Below, piece by piece: positions 42,409 through 53,647 of a stretch of 64,000 nucleotides of DNA (its first letter is position 1; each line of letters opens with the position of its first letter). Under the pieces are notes generated by a model. It was given only the letters and a program-made list of their open reading frames with translations. It was not told where the DNA came from and did no database searches. The stretch comes from Camillea tinctor (taxonomy: Eukaryota > Ascomycota > Sordariomycetes > Xylariales > Xylariaceae): the NCBI GenBank assembly GCA_022578605.1, contig MU394063.1, positions 62,001 through 126,000 of the forward strand, written 5' to 3'. Made by a program: the position numbers and the translations under genes.

Positions 42409-43942
42409 ATGGAGTATCCCGAGAAACTCCGTGAAAGACAATCCAAAATGCAGACGCTGGATCATGATTTCCATAGTGCTTGGGGGTGTGTTTACTCTAA
42501 CCAGAGCACCCTGAGTGAGGCGTCGATCTCAGGTCTCTGGCAGCAGTATGCCGACGATCCTGCGACAGTTGACCGAAAGTACCATATGCTACTTCACGAG
42601 TATACTACACTGTTTAGCACGTTTTTCGACGGCTACTATCCCATTTCAATGCACGCCCATGCGAGCGACGCTCTACTGCCGACGACGATCGCTAGCCTAG
42701 TCCTCAATACCGTCGCGACTAGCCCCTTAGTCTTAAATTCTCCCGTGTTGGCGCCAATGGCGCACGAAGATCCCAAAGCCACGGGTGGGAGGATTAGGGA
42801 TTTCGCGCTGGATTTTCTAGGCTGGAACACGGCCCATGTTCAGGCGCCGAATTTCGTAGTCGCCGAGGGCATCTATGGAGCCGGCTTTGGCCCTCTGGTA
42901 AGTCCGACCCAGTATGATTGGCGCAATAACGTGAAATACGCCCCCCTTACTTAACGAAGAAACTAACACGAAAACAACTTAGGCTCATACTTCTAAAGAA
43001 TGGGAAGTCAACGCGATTGCGTCAGGCCCAAAGCCCGTCGTCGTCGACCTTCGAAATGCTACCCGAGATAGCTTGAACGCTACGCTAGCGGAGGCGAAGT
43101 CGCAGGGTTGCATCGCGGTTGTTTGCGACATGGTTAGCACAGAAGACGGCTCGGTTCTCCAGCCCGAGCGCTTTGCCTTACTCAAGGCTTGCTGTGCGCA
43201 GAACCGCCTGCTGATGATCGTCGACGAGACTATGACGGCGATCCGATGTGGGGCACCCTTCGCTTTCCAGCGGGCGGAGTATGCGATGGGCGAGGAGGTG
43301 GACAAGAAGCCTGATCTCGTCATATTCGGTAAAGGGATGGGGGTCAGCGGCATTGCGATGGGCTTCGACGGGGCGATGATCAAGGGCCTGACGTATACCA
43401 AAATAGAGGATATCCAGCAGACAATTCGATACTGGCGCGCACTTGTAAGCCGACCCGTACGGTTGCCCGTTCTCATCGAGGCGCTGGGTATTTTACGTAC
43501 AGCGCAAGCAGAGAACTGGCCAGAACGAAGTGTCGAGATAGGTGATGCTATTCGCGGCATTACCCGGGAGCTGGCGCCAGGCACCAAGGAACCCAGCGCT
43601 ATTCGAGGACTAGGCGCCATGATCGCAGTTGACAGAGAGGTGGCGATGCAGTTCCGTGTCATGTCTGCTATCCGGCGACGGAGTCCCTGGGTGCGATGGC
43701 TGCCCAAGTTGAGCAGAGCTTCGTCTGATCGCGGCTTGCTCGTACAAAAGGTTTTTGGGGAAGAGAGCAAGTCTAGCAGGCAAATCTTAGCAGAGGAAGC
43801 TAGTCATCATGGCACGATGCCTCTTTGGTGTTTCATCTGCGGGATAGAAGCCACCTCTGAGGACTGGTGTAAGACATGTTACCTGTCTGTTTGCAACAAC
43901 GAGGTTTGCGAACAAGCTTTCAGGAGACATGCTTGTATCTGA
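42409..43942 (+). CDS. Class-III aminotransferase-fold PLP enzyme with Cys-rich tail
   Basis: Exons 42409-42897 and 42983-43942 (85-bp GTAAGT...TTAG intron) give 482 aa. The fold is a PLP-dependent class III aminotransferase type: VVCDMVSTEDGSV, the cofactor Asp in LMIVDETMTAIRCG (D244), and the Schiff-base Lys in PDLVIFGKGMGVSG (K280), with RGLGAMIAV and RGLLV near the C-terminal domain. After RGLLVQK the usual family ending is not seen. Instead a 36-residue tail (about 446-481) has C-x2-C-x9-C-x2-C-x4-C-x4-C-x6-H-x-C, a HIT/MYND-like cross-brace spacing. The N-terminus (QSTLSEASISGLWQQYADDP) is not typical of ornithine or GABA aminotransferases, so the substrate is open. It lies between the reductase and the tyrosinase. 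I cannot exclude that the tail comes from a mis-spliced end. Confidence 0.75.
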
Positions 43943-45348
43943 TATATTATAATTGCCATCTTGATACAGACAGACACAAAGTTCATATTTATACACTACG
44001 TACCTATATAATAACGTCGCTATGTTGAACTTTAACCATTTATAAAGTATTCCAATATTTCTAACGTTGATACTACTGAGAGTTGTTCTCATCTGGATAG
44101 TTAAATGCTTTCAGGTAAAGGTTACTACTATAGACTATAGTATTTCCAAATCCCCGTTACACAAGACGCATACATCAAGCTCTTGTGTCATAGGTAACAC
44201 ACTTACAATTGCTAAAACTCTTCAAATACCTTTTGATATAATTTATATAATTCATCTAGTCTTCATTTAGTATAGCAGATAGGTACCCTCTTGACATTTC
44301 ATTATGTGACTGATCTTGGTCTAACTACCTACATAATCATCCCGCAGCATAGGCTGGTCTAAGTCTGATGTTTTGGCGTTGGTCAGTGCACCCTCCTATG
44401 TTCAGATGTCAATAGGTCCGAATTGGGCTGGATAATCGAATTCGAAATCTTGTGCTACCGCTGATAATCTATTAATACACGCATCTACGTCAAGTTGCTT
44501 AAGCCGGGAACCGCAGCGGGTTGGTTATTGGTCGTCGATCGGGGTCACACACATGCGGCCCATATGTATAGTCTGTGCAACATATGGCTTTGCAGACGGC
44601 TCTAGTCACAGGTTTAGCTTATGTTCATTACCCTTCAGCCCTTCTATAATGGCTGCGTATTTGGTATATCATATTAGTAAGTTCACTTAAAAACCCTTGG
44701 ACGCACTTTAAAGCAAATATACATGTAAATAAGAAGTTGGTATAGGTGTGCAAACCGCGACAGAATGAATATAAAGGGGGAAGATGAGTTAGTGTCTTGT
44801 TGGCAGAAATAGAAGGAAAAAGAAAGAAAAAGGTTCTAGAGGGTGATGATCCACATGGCTACGACTTGTATACCCCGCCTCTGGACATCCTCTCTACAAA
44901 GAGGATTGCACGGCGCCTTGGTTGTCAACTTGTCCATAATTATTCGTCGATAGAAAGATGAAGATGGTGTGTATCCTGTAAGGCTTATTCTATACTTGGG
45001 AATAAGGGGGTTGTATAGCAGCAGAAAATGGACCTCCAATCAGACATGCTAAACTCCGATCCTTCTTACATCATTTTGGCGGGATACATTAGAGTAGACA
45101 CAAATGTCCCCCCTTTTTCCCTTTTAGTTGACAATATTGGAATCTGATATGATCATTTTTACAACCTAAAGCACATTTACTTTTGCAATGAAGTGGCAAT
45201 TCCCTAGTACGAGCCTTGTATTATTCATTCATCATAACAATATAGTTCTTTACCTAAACAAGATCGATACTATGGAAGCTTGCATATCCTAATAATACCC
45301 TGCCTAGGTAATCATCCATCATGAGCGAAGGAGGGATCAATATGAACT
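43943..45348. other. Intergenic between convergent genes
   Basis: No gene is seen in the 1.4 kb between the stop codons of the PLP enzyme and the tyrosinase. The sequence is A+T-rich with dense stops. Confidence 0.5.
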
Positions 45349-48219
45349 TTAGGGAACCAGGTTAGTTTTCTCATACGTCGTTGCCTTCAAGCTCCTCGCC
45401 ATCACAGGCTGAGCATTCAGCGGCATGGTCCAGTACCGTATGTGCGTTACGCCCTTCCCCTTAATCGCGCGGGGCACGTCGCTCACTTTGTTTCCGTCAA
45501 CATAAACCGTAAACGCATCCGCGCCAACATCGACGCGCAGCCGCGTGTTCTCACCCGCAAACCAAGGCCGCGGCTCCAGCTCCGTCAGCTTGCCGTAGCC
45601 GAGCCCCGCTGGCTTGCTGTTGCATTGGAGCACGCGTCGCTTGCTGCGGATCAGCATGCTCAGGAGCACGTCGAAGCTCTCCTCGTCGTGCGCTGCACTG
45701 CTGTCTATGCTGGCGATGGAGGGGTCCAGGTAGAGAAGTGAGATCCCTGTACCTGTCTCGCGCTTGGGGATGGTGAGGTTCATCTGCGCTGACTGCAGCA
45801 CGATGGATCCTCCCGCTGAGACGACGGACTGGAGCGGGGTGATGCTGTAGACGGGTATGTCGTGCAGAGTTACGCCACTGGGATGATGGACTTAGCCTTA
45901 GGGTGCTATTTTATGAGAAGAAGGAGGGGAGGAGGTGTGTTAGGCTAAGGGTAGGTGAATAAGGGGGACTCACGGTGTGCGTATGGCGACCCTAGGCCCC
46001 GTACCGAGAGAGGGAATGAATCTAGGTTCAGGGAACTCTGGTTTCTCCTTGGGATTCTTGGAGTACTTCATTTCTGTCTGCGACACAGCGACGTTAAGCT
46101 TCAACTTAGGACCCCATGTGTCTTCTGAGATGGTGTTTCCAGCCTATTCGTCATTGTCAGCCGCACTCGATTATTGCATCGGTTTTTTGGATGGACAAAC
46201 CATTTTGAGTCTGTAGTAAAGCCCAGATAGGAATGTCTCCACAGTGACCTTGCTGAGTTCTGACAGCTGTTGCTGCTTGATCTTCTTGATCAGGTACGTA
46301 TTGAGAGGGATATAAGCTGTGACCTGCACGTCATTGGCCTGCCCCTCCCGGCAATTGCTGCACACCTCCCTTCCTTCATAATCGGCCGGCTGACTGAAAT
46401 TGTATACATTTGTCACGAATTCTTCAATGCTGTATGTCTTTTTTTCCTGGCCTTCTGGTTTGAGGTAGACCTCGAGGTTGAATGGTTGCCCGTTGAAAGC
46501 AAATCTTACCTGAATAAGTAAAAATTACCGAAAAGGGGGGCTCAGAATTAACCTACTTTGAGTACTGAATACTGACAGCGTAGTCGTTTGCCTCGACAGA
46601 TCCCTCATCCTTGATTTCCATACCCTTGGGGAGCCTCTTCTCCGATGCAGCTATCTGCAAGGTCTCTTGCCGAGAGATACCGTAAGTTTCAGTGATTTCC
46701 GCCAAGAGTTTAGCCTCATAGTCTTCTCTAACCAACCACGGCTGCAGCTCAGGGTACGTATATCCAAGTTTGAACCAATCTTTGGTGTCGTCGGGCATCC
46801 AGACGGTGCCCTGCACATCTTTATGAAAAGGCCTCAAGGGTGTTTTACTAGTAACTACGTCACCCATGCCAATCACCTTCTGGTCAAAGGGCTTTTGACT
46901 GTCGGCAACGAACCACTTGTCCGGGTTAAGAGTCTGCCAAATGGCGAAGAGACGGTCGATGTTACTATACGCACAGAAGTAATATCGCGTCAGCAGAGAT
47001 GTACCATGGGAATGGGGTTTAGGCGTACCAATGATGGAGCCAGAACACTGGATCAAATGTCGCGACAGGAATCTGAGACATATGTCCGCCATCCCCACCA
47101 ACCCAGTAGTGGATATTGTTATGGATGAACTCCAGGTTGATGTCATTCGTGACCTTGGTTTCACTTGCAGATGACATATCTGCATCCCTTGCCAGCGTTG
47201 CAAAGTGAGGGAAATCTAGCGGGTAGGTGAGCAGCCTATACACCAGCTCTGCGGCTGTGCCGTAGTCAATGTCGTTGACTGCGCTGTGCTGGGTCATAAG
47301 GGTGTTTGCAGTCTCCTCGTGAACAACCCCCTCTTTCCAAGCCTTACCTTTGGGGTCTCTCTCCTTGCGTGTTGGACAACGACTGGTTGCGTAGCACTCG
47401 CCATACTGACCCAGTTTGAGGTTAGTAAAGTCTAGAAGATGATCACGTTTAGTCTCTCTTCCATCGTGGTTTCGCCTACCTCTAGAAACTCGTCGCCATC
47501 TGGAAATTTGAGTGTCCCCACTCCGTAAGCACCCATAGTCTTATCAGTCGGCACCTTGAACTTGTAAAGGGGGTTATCTATGATCATGGGATCCTCATTC
47601 TCTAGCGTGATGGTAACCCTAGGGCAGCAAAGGAGGCCAGGCATCTTGGGATTCTTTGCCCAGTCCCAAAACGGGAGTCGCCATGTGTTCGCAGCCTCGA
47701 GGTACTTGACTCTTCTGCTTTGAGGCTGTTCTGCGATGACCTCATTTATCATAATCTCGTAGATACGTTGCTATGTGTTCCTGTAAGTTCCTATCGCTAA
47801 CGGATTCGGATGAGCAGCGCGGTGATGTACCTCGAAGAGAAGCATATACGGTCGATGCCATGGAGGGAATAAGTTGTTGGCATGAACACAATAACCTTTA
47901 ACATGGGCTTCGCTAGTAGTAACACTGGGTTCGTCCCAACTCGTGTACGGCATGCCATGGATACCTACAATATGTTAGGTCTGCTCATACGAGTCCCCTG
48001 ACTTCGGTTTATCATACCTGCGATCTGAAAATATGAATCTCTTGACTCTGGTGCTACCCCTTGAAACCTCCTGAGGGAAAGGATGAAGAGAATGACCTGA
48101 ATTCGGTCTGTCGGATTCTTGCTTTCGCTCCATTCTTTGAACTCCCTCCTGACCGGTACTCTACCATCGGGGCCCAACCCATCTTGGATCCCTCTGATTG
48201 GATAATACTCGTAGGGCAT
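45349..48219 (-). CDS. Tyrosinase with extended C-terminal domains
   Basis: Eight exons (48018-48219, 47831-47964, 47480-47770, 47029-47405, 46557-46964, 46201-46504, 45974-46143, 45349-45877) give 804 aa. Type-3 copper monooxygenases hydroxylate phenols and oxidise catechols to quinones. CuA ligands are H70 (GIHGMPYTSW), H95 and H104 (CVHANNLFPPWHRPY, His-x8-His), with C93 two residues before H95 as in the Cys-His thioether of fungal tyrosinases. CuB ligands are H304 and H308 (FIHNNIHYW) and a His in DPVFWLHHCNIDRLF (333/334). The YTYPEL motif closes the core. Beyond ~480 come a beta-rich linker and a last exon (~630-804) that looks like a lectin-type beta-sandwich. No signal peptide is seen. 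The exon 3 donor is least certain: I used GAG|GTAGGC at 47479, and a later in-phase GTGATC is possible. The gene diverges from the NRPS-like gene. Confidence 0.88.
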
Positions 48220-49053
48220 TGTCGTCGGTCAAACTTTCAGGGCAAGATGCTGACAAGTTCTAGAACTACCAGGAAGTTTGCTGCCGGCTGGAGGCTGGAC
48301 GTGGGCTCTATTTACTCATGGATAGGGAAAGGCAATGACGCACAGTAGTTGAGGGGTAGGTATTCTATATTTTTGCAGTTTGCTCTGCAGGATGCCATCT
48401 TTAACCGATAATGCAAGACACAGTCCCAGCTGACCAGCATGGTGTTTCTATACGAATACTGGTGTTCCGAGTTCCAGGGAGAAGGGGAGTGAGTGTAATA
48501 CCACCCCGGGACTTCGTGGGGGTGCATTCACAGCCTACCTTGGTCTGCACCAAGAGAGTTTCTTGCCAAAGTAGGAAAGTGGATTACTGTGGAGACGGTC
48601 TGTACTGGCAAGGGCTGAATCACTGCACTATGATTTGTGGCCAGCTGTGCGACGCCCGCCGAGGTATAGAATGCGACTATCATGGTCCTGTGTAAAAGGG
48701 GGACGAAAATGTATGTGGCCAAGGACTATATGACATATCGTGAGTTCTGTATTTGTAAGGTTTCATGCTTCAGTGGGGGGTATCGGGGACTATTGACGAG
48801 GTTATTCTTCAGCTGAGGCTGATCCATGTCAGGACGATCGAAGACGAATGTGGTTAACAAGAAGCGGGAAAAAGGAAAAGACTTGGACTAGGAAAATCGA
48901 TAGTCTTGAGACATTCTAAGAGAAAGAAGCATTGACCTTTGAGTCCATGAGCTAGCTCACTCTTGATCGAGAGTGTATTAATAGATATCTCCTAGGAAAT
49001 AGGTTCTGAGACATGAGCATACCATCGCACTACCAGCCCCCTTATCTGATACT
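48220..49053. promoter_or_regulatory. Shared divergent promoter, tyrosinase / NRPS-like gene
   Basis: 834 bp between the two divergent start codons. Short open frames occur, including a Cys-containing one at 48411-48695 (+), but none is recognisable. A shared region of this size would allow co-regulation of the two enzymes. Confidence 0.5.
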
Positions 49054-51600
49054 ATGGATATACTTGAACGTTTCCAAATTGTTTTTCAAAGTGTCCACAC
49101 CATGAAGATGAATATTTTCAAACAGTTCAGAATGATATCAAGCCTGATCAAGAGAAATGACCCAGGTTCTTCGCCTGATCGTTCAAATTGCATCTTCCCG
49201 GCCTCTAGCACTGTAGGGTGGGTTTCCGGGAAGGGGACGGTCAGGGTTGATATCAGTCTACAACAAACACATCTGCCAGATGATTCCCTAGAAGTACCGT
49301 ATCAGGCAGTTGTGAAAGCAGCTTGGTTCCTGACTCTGCAATGTTTTGTTGTTGCTGATACCCTCTGTTTCCAATTCAGTGGCACGCTCGACGCTGACCC
49401 GAACCAAGCTGTCAAACCAATACCTTCCATTTACATCACTAGGATTAATCCTGGAGAGACTATTCAGTCTTTTCTACAACAACTAGACATCGGAAATGGG
49501 TCCCTCAATAGATCAGATCTCTCTGACCATAGCATTGATGTAGTTGACCAAGAGTTATCTCGTTACTGTTGCAACTCAGAAGTATATTTCTATGAGGGAG
49601 AGAAGGATATAAATGGGGACGCCAATCCATTGGATCCTACAGTAAGTTTAGGGAGAGTTTCGAACAAGCTGTGTGCTTGAGTTTGCTAACAGCGTCTGAA
49701 GAAGGACCTCAGGCTTGTTGTTTCACGAACGGACTCTCGAGAACATGCGGTATTAGAATATAACATCGCTCACACTAGCAAGGACATGGCAACAAATGTC
49801 TTGCTTACCTTTCAGCATTTCTATTTGAAGCTTACAAACACACCGGGCCATCATACTCTTCGCGACGTAGATCTTTGTCCTCATTCAGATTGGAATGAAA
49901 TTCGAAAGTCGACGCTCGTAAAACCAGAGCCTCCATCACAGTGCCTTCACGACCTGATATTAACTCAATGCCAAATACGCCCTGAAGAATTGGCAGTGTG
50001 CTCGTGGGATGGAAATTTGACCTACAGGGAGTTGGATCACCTATCCATGCGAGTTGCACATCACCTCCGCCAACTCGGTGTGGGCCCTGAAGTTTTCGTA
50101 CTCAGCTGCTTCGAGAAGTCCACCTGGGCTATCGTAGCCCGGCTTGCTATATTGCGAGCCGGAGGGGCCTACATCTCGATACATGCTAGCAATCCACCAG
50201 CCTACTTGCAATCCGTTATAACCCGGACAAAGACACGCATTCTCCTGACCGATGCGCACTATGCATCACATTTTCGAGAGACTGTCCCGGTCATTGTGCA
50301 ATTATCACCCGAATGGATTCGTACTCTCCCACTAGGGAACAGTGAAAGAGTCTGTGATGTGGTACGACCTGACAATGCATGTCTGGTTCTCTTTACTTCC
50401 GGCAGCACCGGGACGCCCAAGGGAATCGTCCAAACCCATCAAGCGTACGCGAGTGCCATTCGTAACTATGCGCAGAAGCTTGGACTTGACAACAATACAA
50501 GATACTTCCAATTCGACGATTATGCATTCGACATCAGCAACTTAGAATTCTTAGTGCCTCTCATTGTTGGTGGTTGCTGCTGTGTGCCGAGGCCGATGAA
50601 GACAGCTCAAGACTTGTCACGAGAAATCAACACGCTCAAGGCCAACATCATCTTCTTAACGCCTACGGTAGCCATCAAAATGAATCCCGCCGACGTCCCA
50701 TCTCTTAGAATAATGTGTGTTGGAGGAGAACCTCTACCAAAGGACCTCGTAGCCAAATGGAATGGCAGTTCCACCAAGCTAGTCAACCAATACGGCATGG
50801 GAGAGGTCGCCATCTGCTGTGCTCTCAACGAGGACATCGATCCCACGGGAGGCGCCAAGATCGGTCGTCCGCCAACCGGGGCCATCTGGATCGTCGACCC
50901 CTCATCACCCGAACGGCTCATGCCCATCGGCGCCGTAGGCGAGCTGCTAATCGAGGGTCCGCACCTCGCGCGCGGGTACCTCGACCAGACCGCCACGCGC
51001 CGCACCGAAGCCGGGTTCCTAACCACGGCCCCGCGGTGGATGACGAGCATGCACCCCGACCGGGGCGCGCCGCGGATCTACCGATCGGGGGACCTCGGCC
51101 GGCGCAACCGCGACGGCACCATCACGTACCTCGGGCGCAAGGATACGATCCTCAAGCTCGACGGGTGCCGCATCGACGCGCTGGAGGTCGAGCACCAGGC
51201 GCGGAAGTGCCTCTCGGCCGCAGACACCGTCGTCGTGGACCTGCTGGGCGTGATTAACGGGCAGGAGGACCCGAGCCTGACGGCGTTCCTGTATCTGGAC
51301 GGGCACTCGTACAACACCGAGCCGCAGGGTAGTGGTAGCGCGCCCGTGTTCAAGGACACGGCGCAAGACGCGGCGCTAGCCGCGAAAGCGGAGCAGATCA
51401 AGGCTGCGGTTGCGGAGGTGCTGCCTCGATACATGGTGCCCACGACGTTTGTGCTTATGCCTTGGGTCCCCCGCACGGCGTCCAAGAAGATCGATCGTAA
51501 GAAGATACATGTCCTAGGTCAGGCGTTTTACCTCTCCCGCTTGAAGCAGCGAAGTAAGGATAGGGAGTATGCGCAGAGGATACAGACTCTACCTATGTAA
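49054..51600 (+). CDS. NRPS-like enzyme: condensation-like + adenylation domains
   Basis: Exons 49054-49641 and 49693-51600 (51-bp GTAAGT...AACAG intron) give 831 aa. Residues 1-270 resemble a shrunken NRPS condensation-domain C-lobe (YQAVVKAAWFLTLQCFVVAD; later LRLVVSRT and FQHFYLKL) but lack the HHxxxDG active site. Residues about 280-800 are an adenylation domain with core motifs A2-A10: LFTSGSTGTPKG (A3), DDYAFDISNLEF (A4), NQYGMGEVA (A5, unusual for NxYGPTE), YRSGDLGRRNRDG (A7), GRKDTILKLDGCRID (A8, altered) and TASKKIDRK with the catalytic Lys (A10). Only 39 residues follow, so there is no carrier, reductase or thioesterase domain. The conserved Asp in FDIS suggests an amino-acid substrate. 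The GC content rises sharply after 50750. The gene starts divergently from the tyrosinase. Confidence 0.85.
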
Positions 51601-52983
51601 TAGGGTGGTGAGATGGGCTTATTGGTTTTAGGTTGGGGTATTGGGGTTTGGATAAGCGCGTAGGTTGTTTGTATTCTGGGGTAGGGGGTAGATGGTGCGA
51701 ATGTGTGTTGAGGGGTATATGGTCTGGTCAGGACCTAGCGTGAGTCTGTTCATCCGGGAAAGTTAAACAAAAGCGTTTCTACCAAGTTTTTGCTACCCAA
51801 ATTGAGTGTTCCGTATTGTGTCCATCCTAACATATTTGATTCGTTTGCCTCTACGACGTTACGCCCCTTGTTGTAGAGATGAGGCAAAAGGTGGAGAGTT
51901 CTCAGGTCTGCCTAGGAACACCGAGTTTACCTTCATACAGCACGTGAGTAGGGGTAGAGTAATCTTCAGGAACGTAATATAGTAGAAGCAGCTTATGTGC
52001 CAGCTTATATCTATACTTCATGCTTCTACTCCTGATGCTCATGACCAACCCGAGAGGAAGGGCTTTCACGAAAATCTCCACACACAGTCTGTTCAGATGC
52101 CATACCATCTTTTATTAATTCCTGATAAATAACGGAACTATATGTTTATTTTTCAGGAAATTAAAAGTATATCTACCTATTAATCAAGGGGTTTGGTCAA
52201 ACTAACTAGAACCTAGAATTTCAGCCTCCATGTTATATAATTCAGATGACGTTTTTAGTAGGAATAGGGGGTAGCTGGCCACGCATGTACTTGATATGGA
52301 GTTGTTAATTAATACTAACATTAAGTACCCATTTATAAAGTGCCATAATAGCAGGAGTAGGTCTTTATTTCAGCAATCGTACTATATACCAACCATTCGT
52401 TCATCTTCTCGGTGTGCCTGGTTGGTGAAAGTCATTTCAGTTTCATTACATATACCATGGTATCATTAATCTAGATCGGTCCTTTTCGAACATTTTCTTC
52501 TCTGTAGCTATTTATTGGGGTGCTTTCCAAGGTATCATAACATGACGTGTTTCTGTTGCGAGGCAATAGGGGCAAGACTTCTTCTTTTAGCCGGTAGGAT
52601 TCTGGTATTGGGGTAGAAGGAAAGGCATGCATAAGGAGAGAGCGAGATTTTAGGGCTGCAGTGTAGACGGAGGGATGTTTCTCGTTTCATTGCTTACGTA
52701 CTCGCTGTTGGATAATCCCGTTAAGGAGCTGCTGCTGTACTGTAAATCCTGTATCTTTTCCGTTTCACGTTGTTTCGACGATTCAGGGGAGAGGGCTACA
52801 TCCTGAATTGCCTTATGTCAAGTCCTACGGTCGGGTTTTCAGTTCCTCATAATTAAAATGCATAATATCTGCTCGTTCAAGTCAATCGGATGCGTTTGAC
52901 AAAGCATATTTGAGCTTGTAATTGTCATTCTCTGATTGATATACGCATCCAATATAAACTGCATATCATTTTATACAAATGCC
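51601..52983. other. Intergenic, NRPS-like 3' flank
   Basis: No gene is recognised in 1.4 kb. The first ~150 bp are GT-rich 3' flank; the rest is A+T-rich with stops in all frames. I looked here for the missing N-terminal part of the subtilisin remnant and did not find it. Confidence 0.5.
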
Positions 52984-53647
52984 ATGGACGCCGAAAACTC
53001 ACCAGGCCAGAGTTCGAAGGCTGCGGTAATTTGCATTGGGGGTGCTCGTGACGCTGGCTATGGGGATGACAGAGCATTGTCTGAAGCGGAATTCTTCTTT
53101 CCAGGGCATGTTAACGGACTGACCGACTCCCTGCCTTATTTGAAGTCCAATTCGAGCGCCAGTAGTAGCAGCTCCGTTGCTACCGCATTCGCTGTAGGGC
53201 TTGCAGGTCCCATCATGGTTCTCGTCAACATTTCGCCGAAACACGACGAAGAGTTCCCATCAAAGCGGTCTGCAGCGATTTCTCGTAACTATCGAAGGCA
53301 ACTATAGGATCTAGAGAATATGCGCAAGATATTCCATTATATGCTACCATAGGATGATTTTAATAGATCGACCGAATACCCCAACGCTGTCGTTCTTCCT
53401 GTCAAGAAGTTATTCAAGTCCAGTAAACTCCGACGTATCTTGAAGAAACCTACAGATGAAGAAAGGAAGACTAAAGGTCTCTTGTTCATACAGAAACTCG
53501 TAGACAGACTCTTACGGTAAGTACAACTTCTTGAGAAGTAACGTCAGAGGCTAATTGGATAGGCCATTCACCGACAATATGGATGACCGGGGAGGTGAAG
53601 AAACGGCCAGTGATGACGAGAGTGACTCGATGGTTCTTGAAAACTAG
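52984..53647 (+). pseudogene. Subtilisin-like (S8) peptidase remnant
   Basis: The C-terminal half of a peptidase S8-like domain is recognisable: AEFFFPGHVNGLTDSLPYLK followed by SSSSVATAFAVGLAG, which matches the loop around the catalytic Ser. The Asp and His parts of the triad are missing upstream. The frame then meets TAG at 53305-53307 and TAG at 53353-53355, yet it continues in the same frame with plausible sequence (DLENMRKIFHYMLP, then KLFKSSKLRRILKKPTDEER) to 53516. An intact 46-bp GTAAGT...ATAG intron (53517-53562) leads to a last exon ending DESDSMVLEN at 53647. A single frame with two stops and a truncated N-terminus indicates a decaying gene. A regulatory S8 paralogue is the alternative origin. 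Confidence 0.65.

Noticed and set aside
48411..48695. 94-codon Cys-containing frame between tyrosinase and NRPS-like gene
   Set aside because: Only the C-terminal third has Cys, with no signal peptide or family match; it lies in the shared promoter region.
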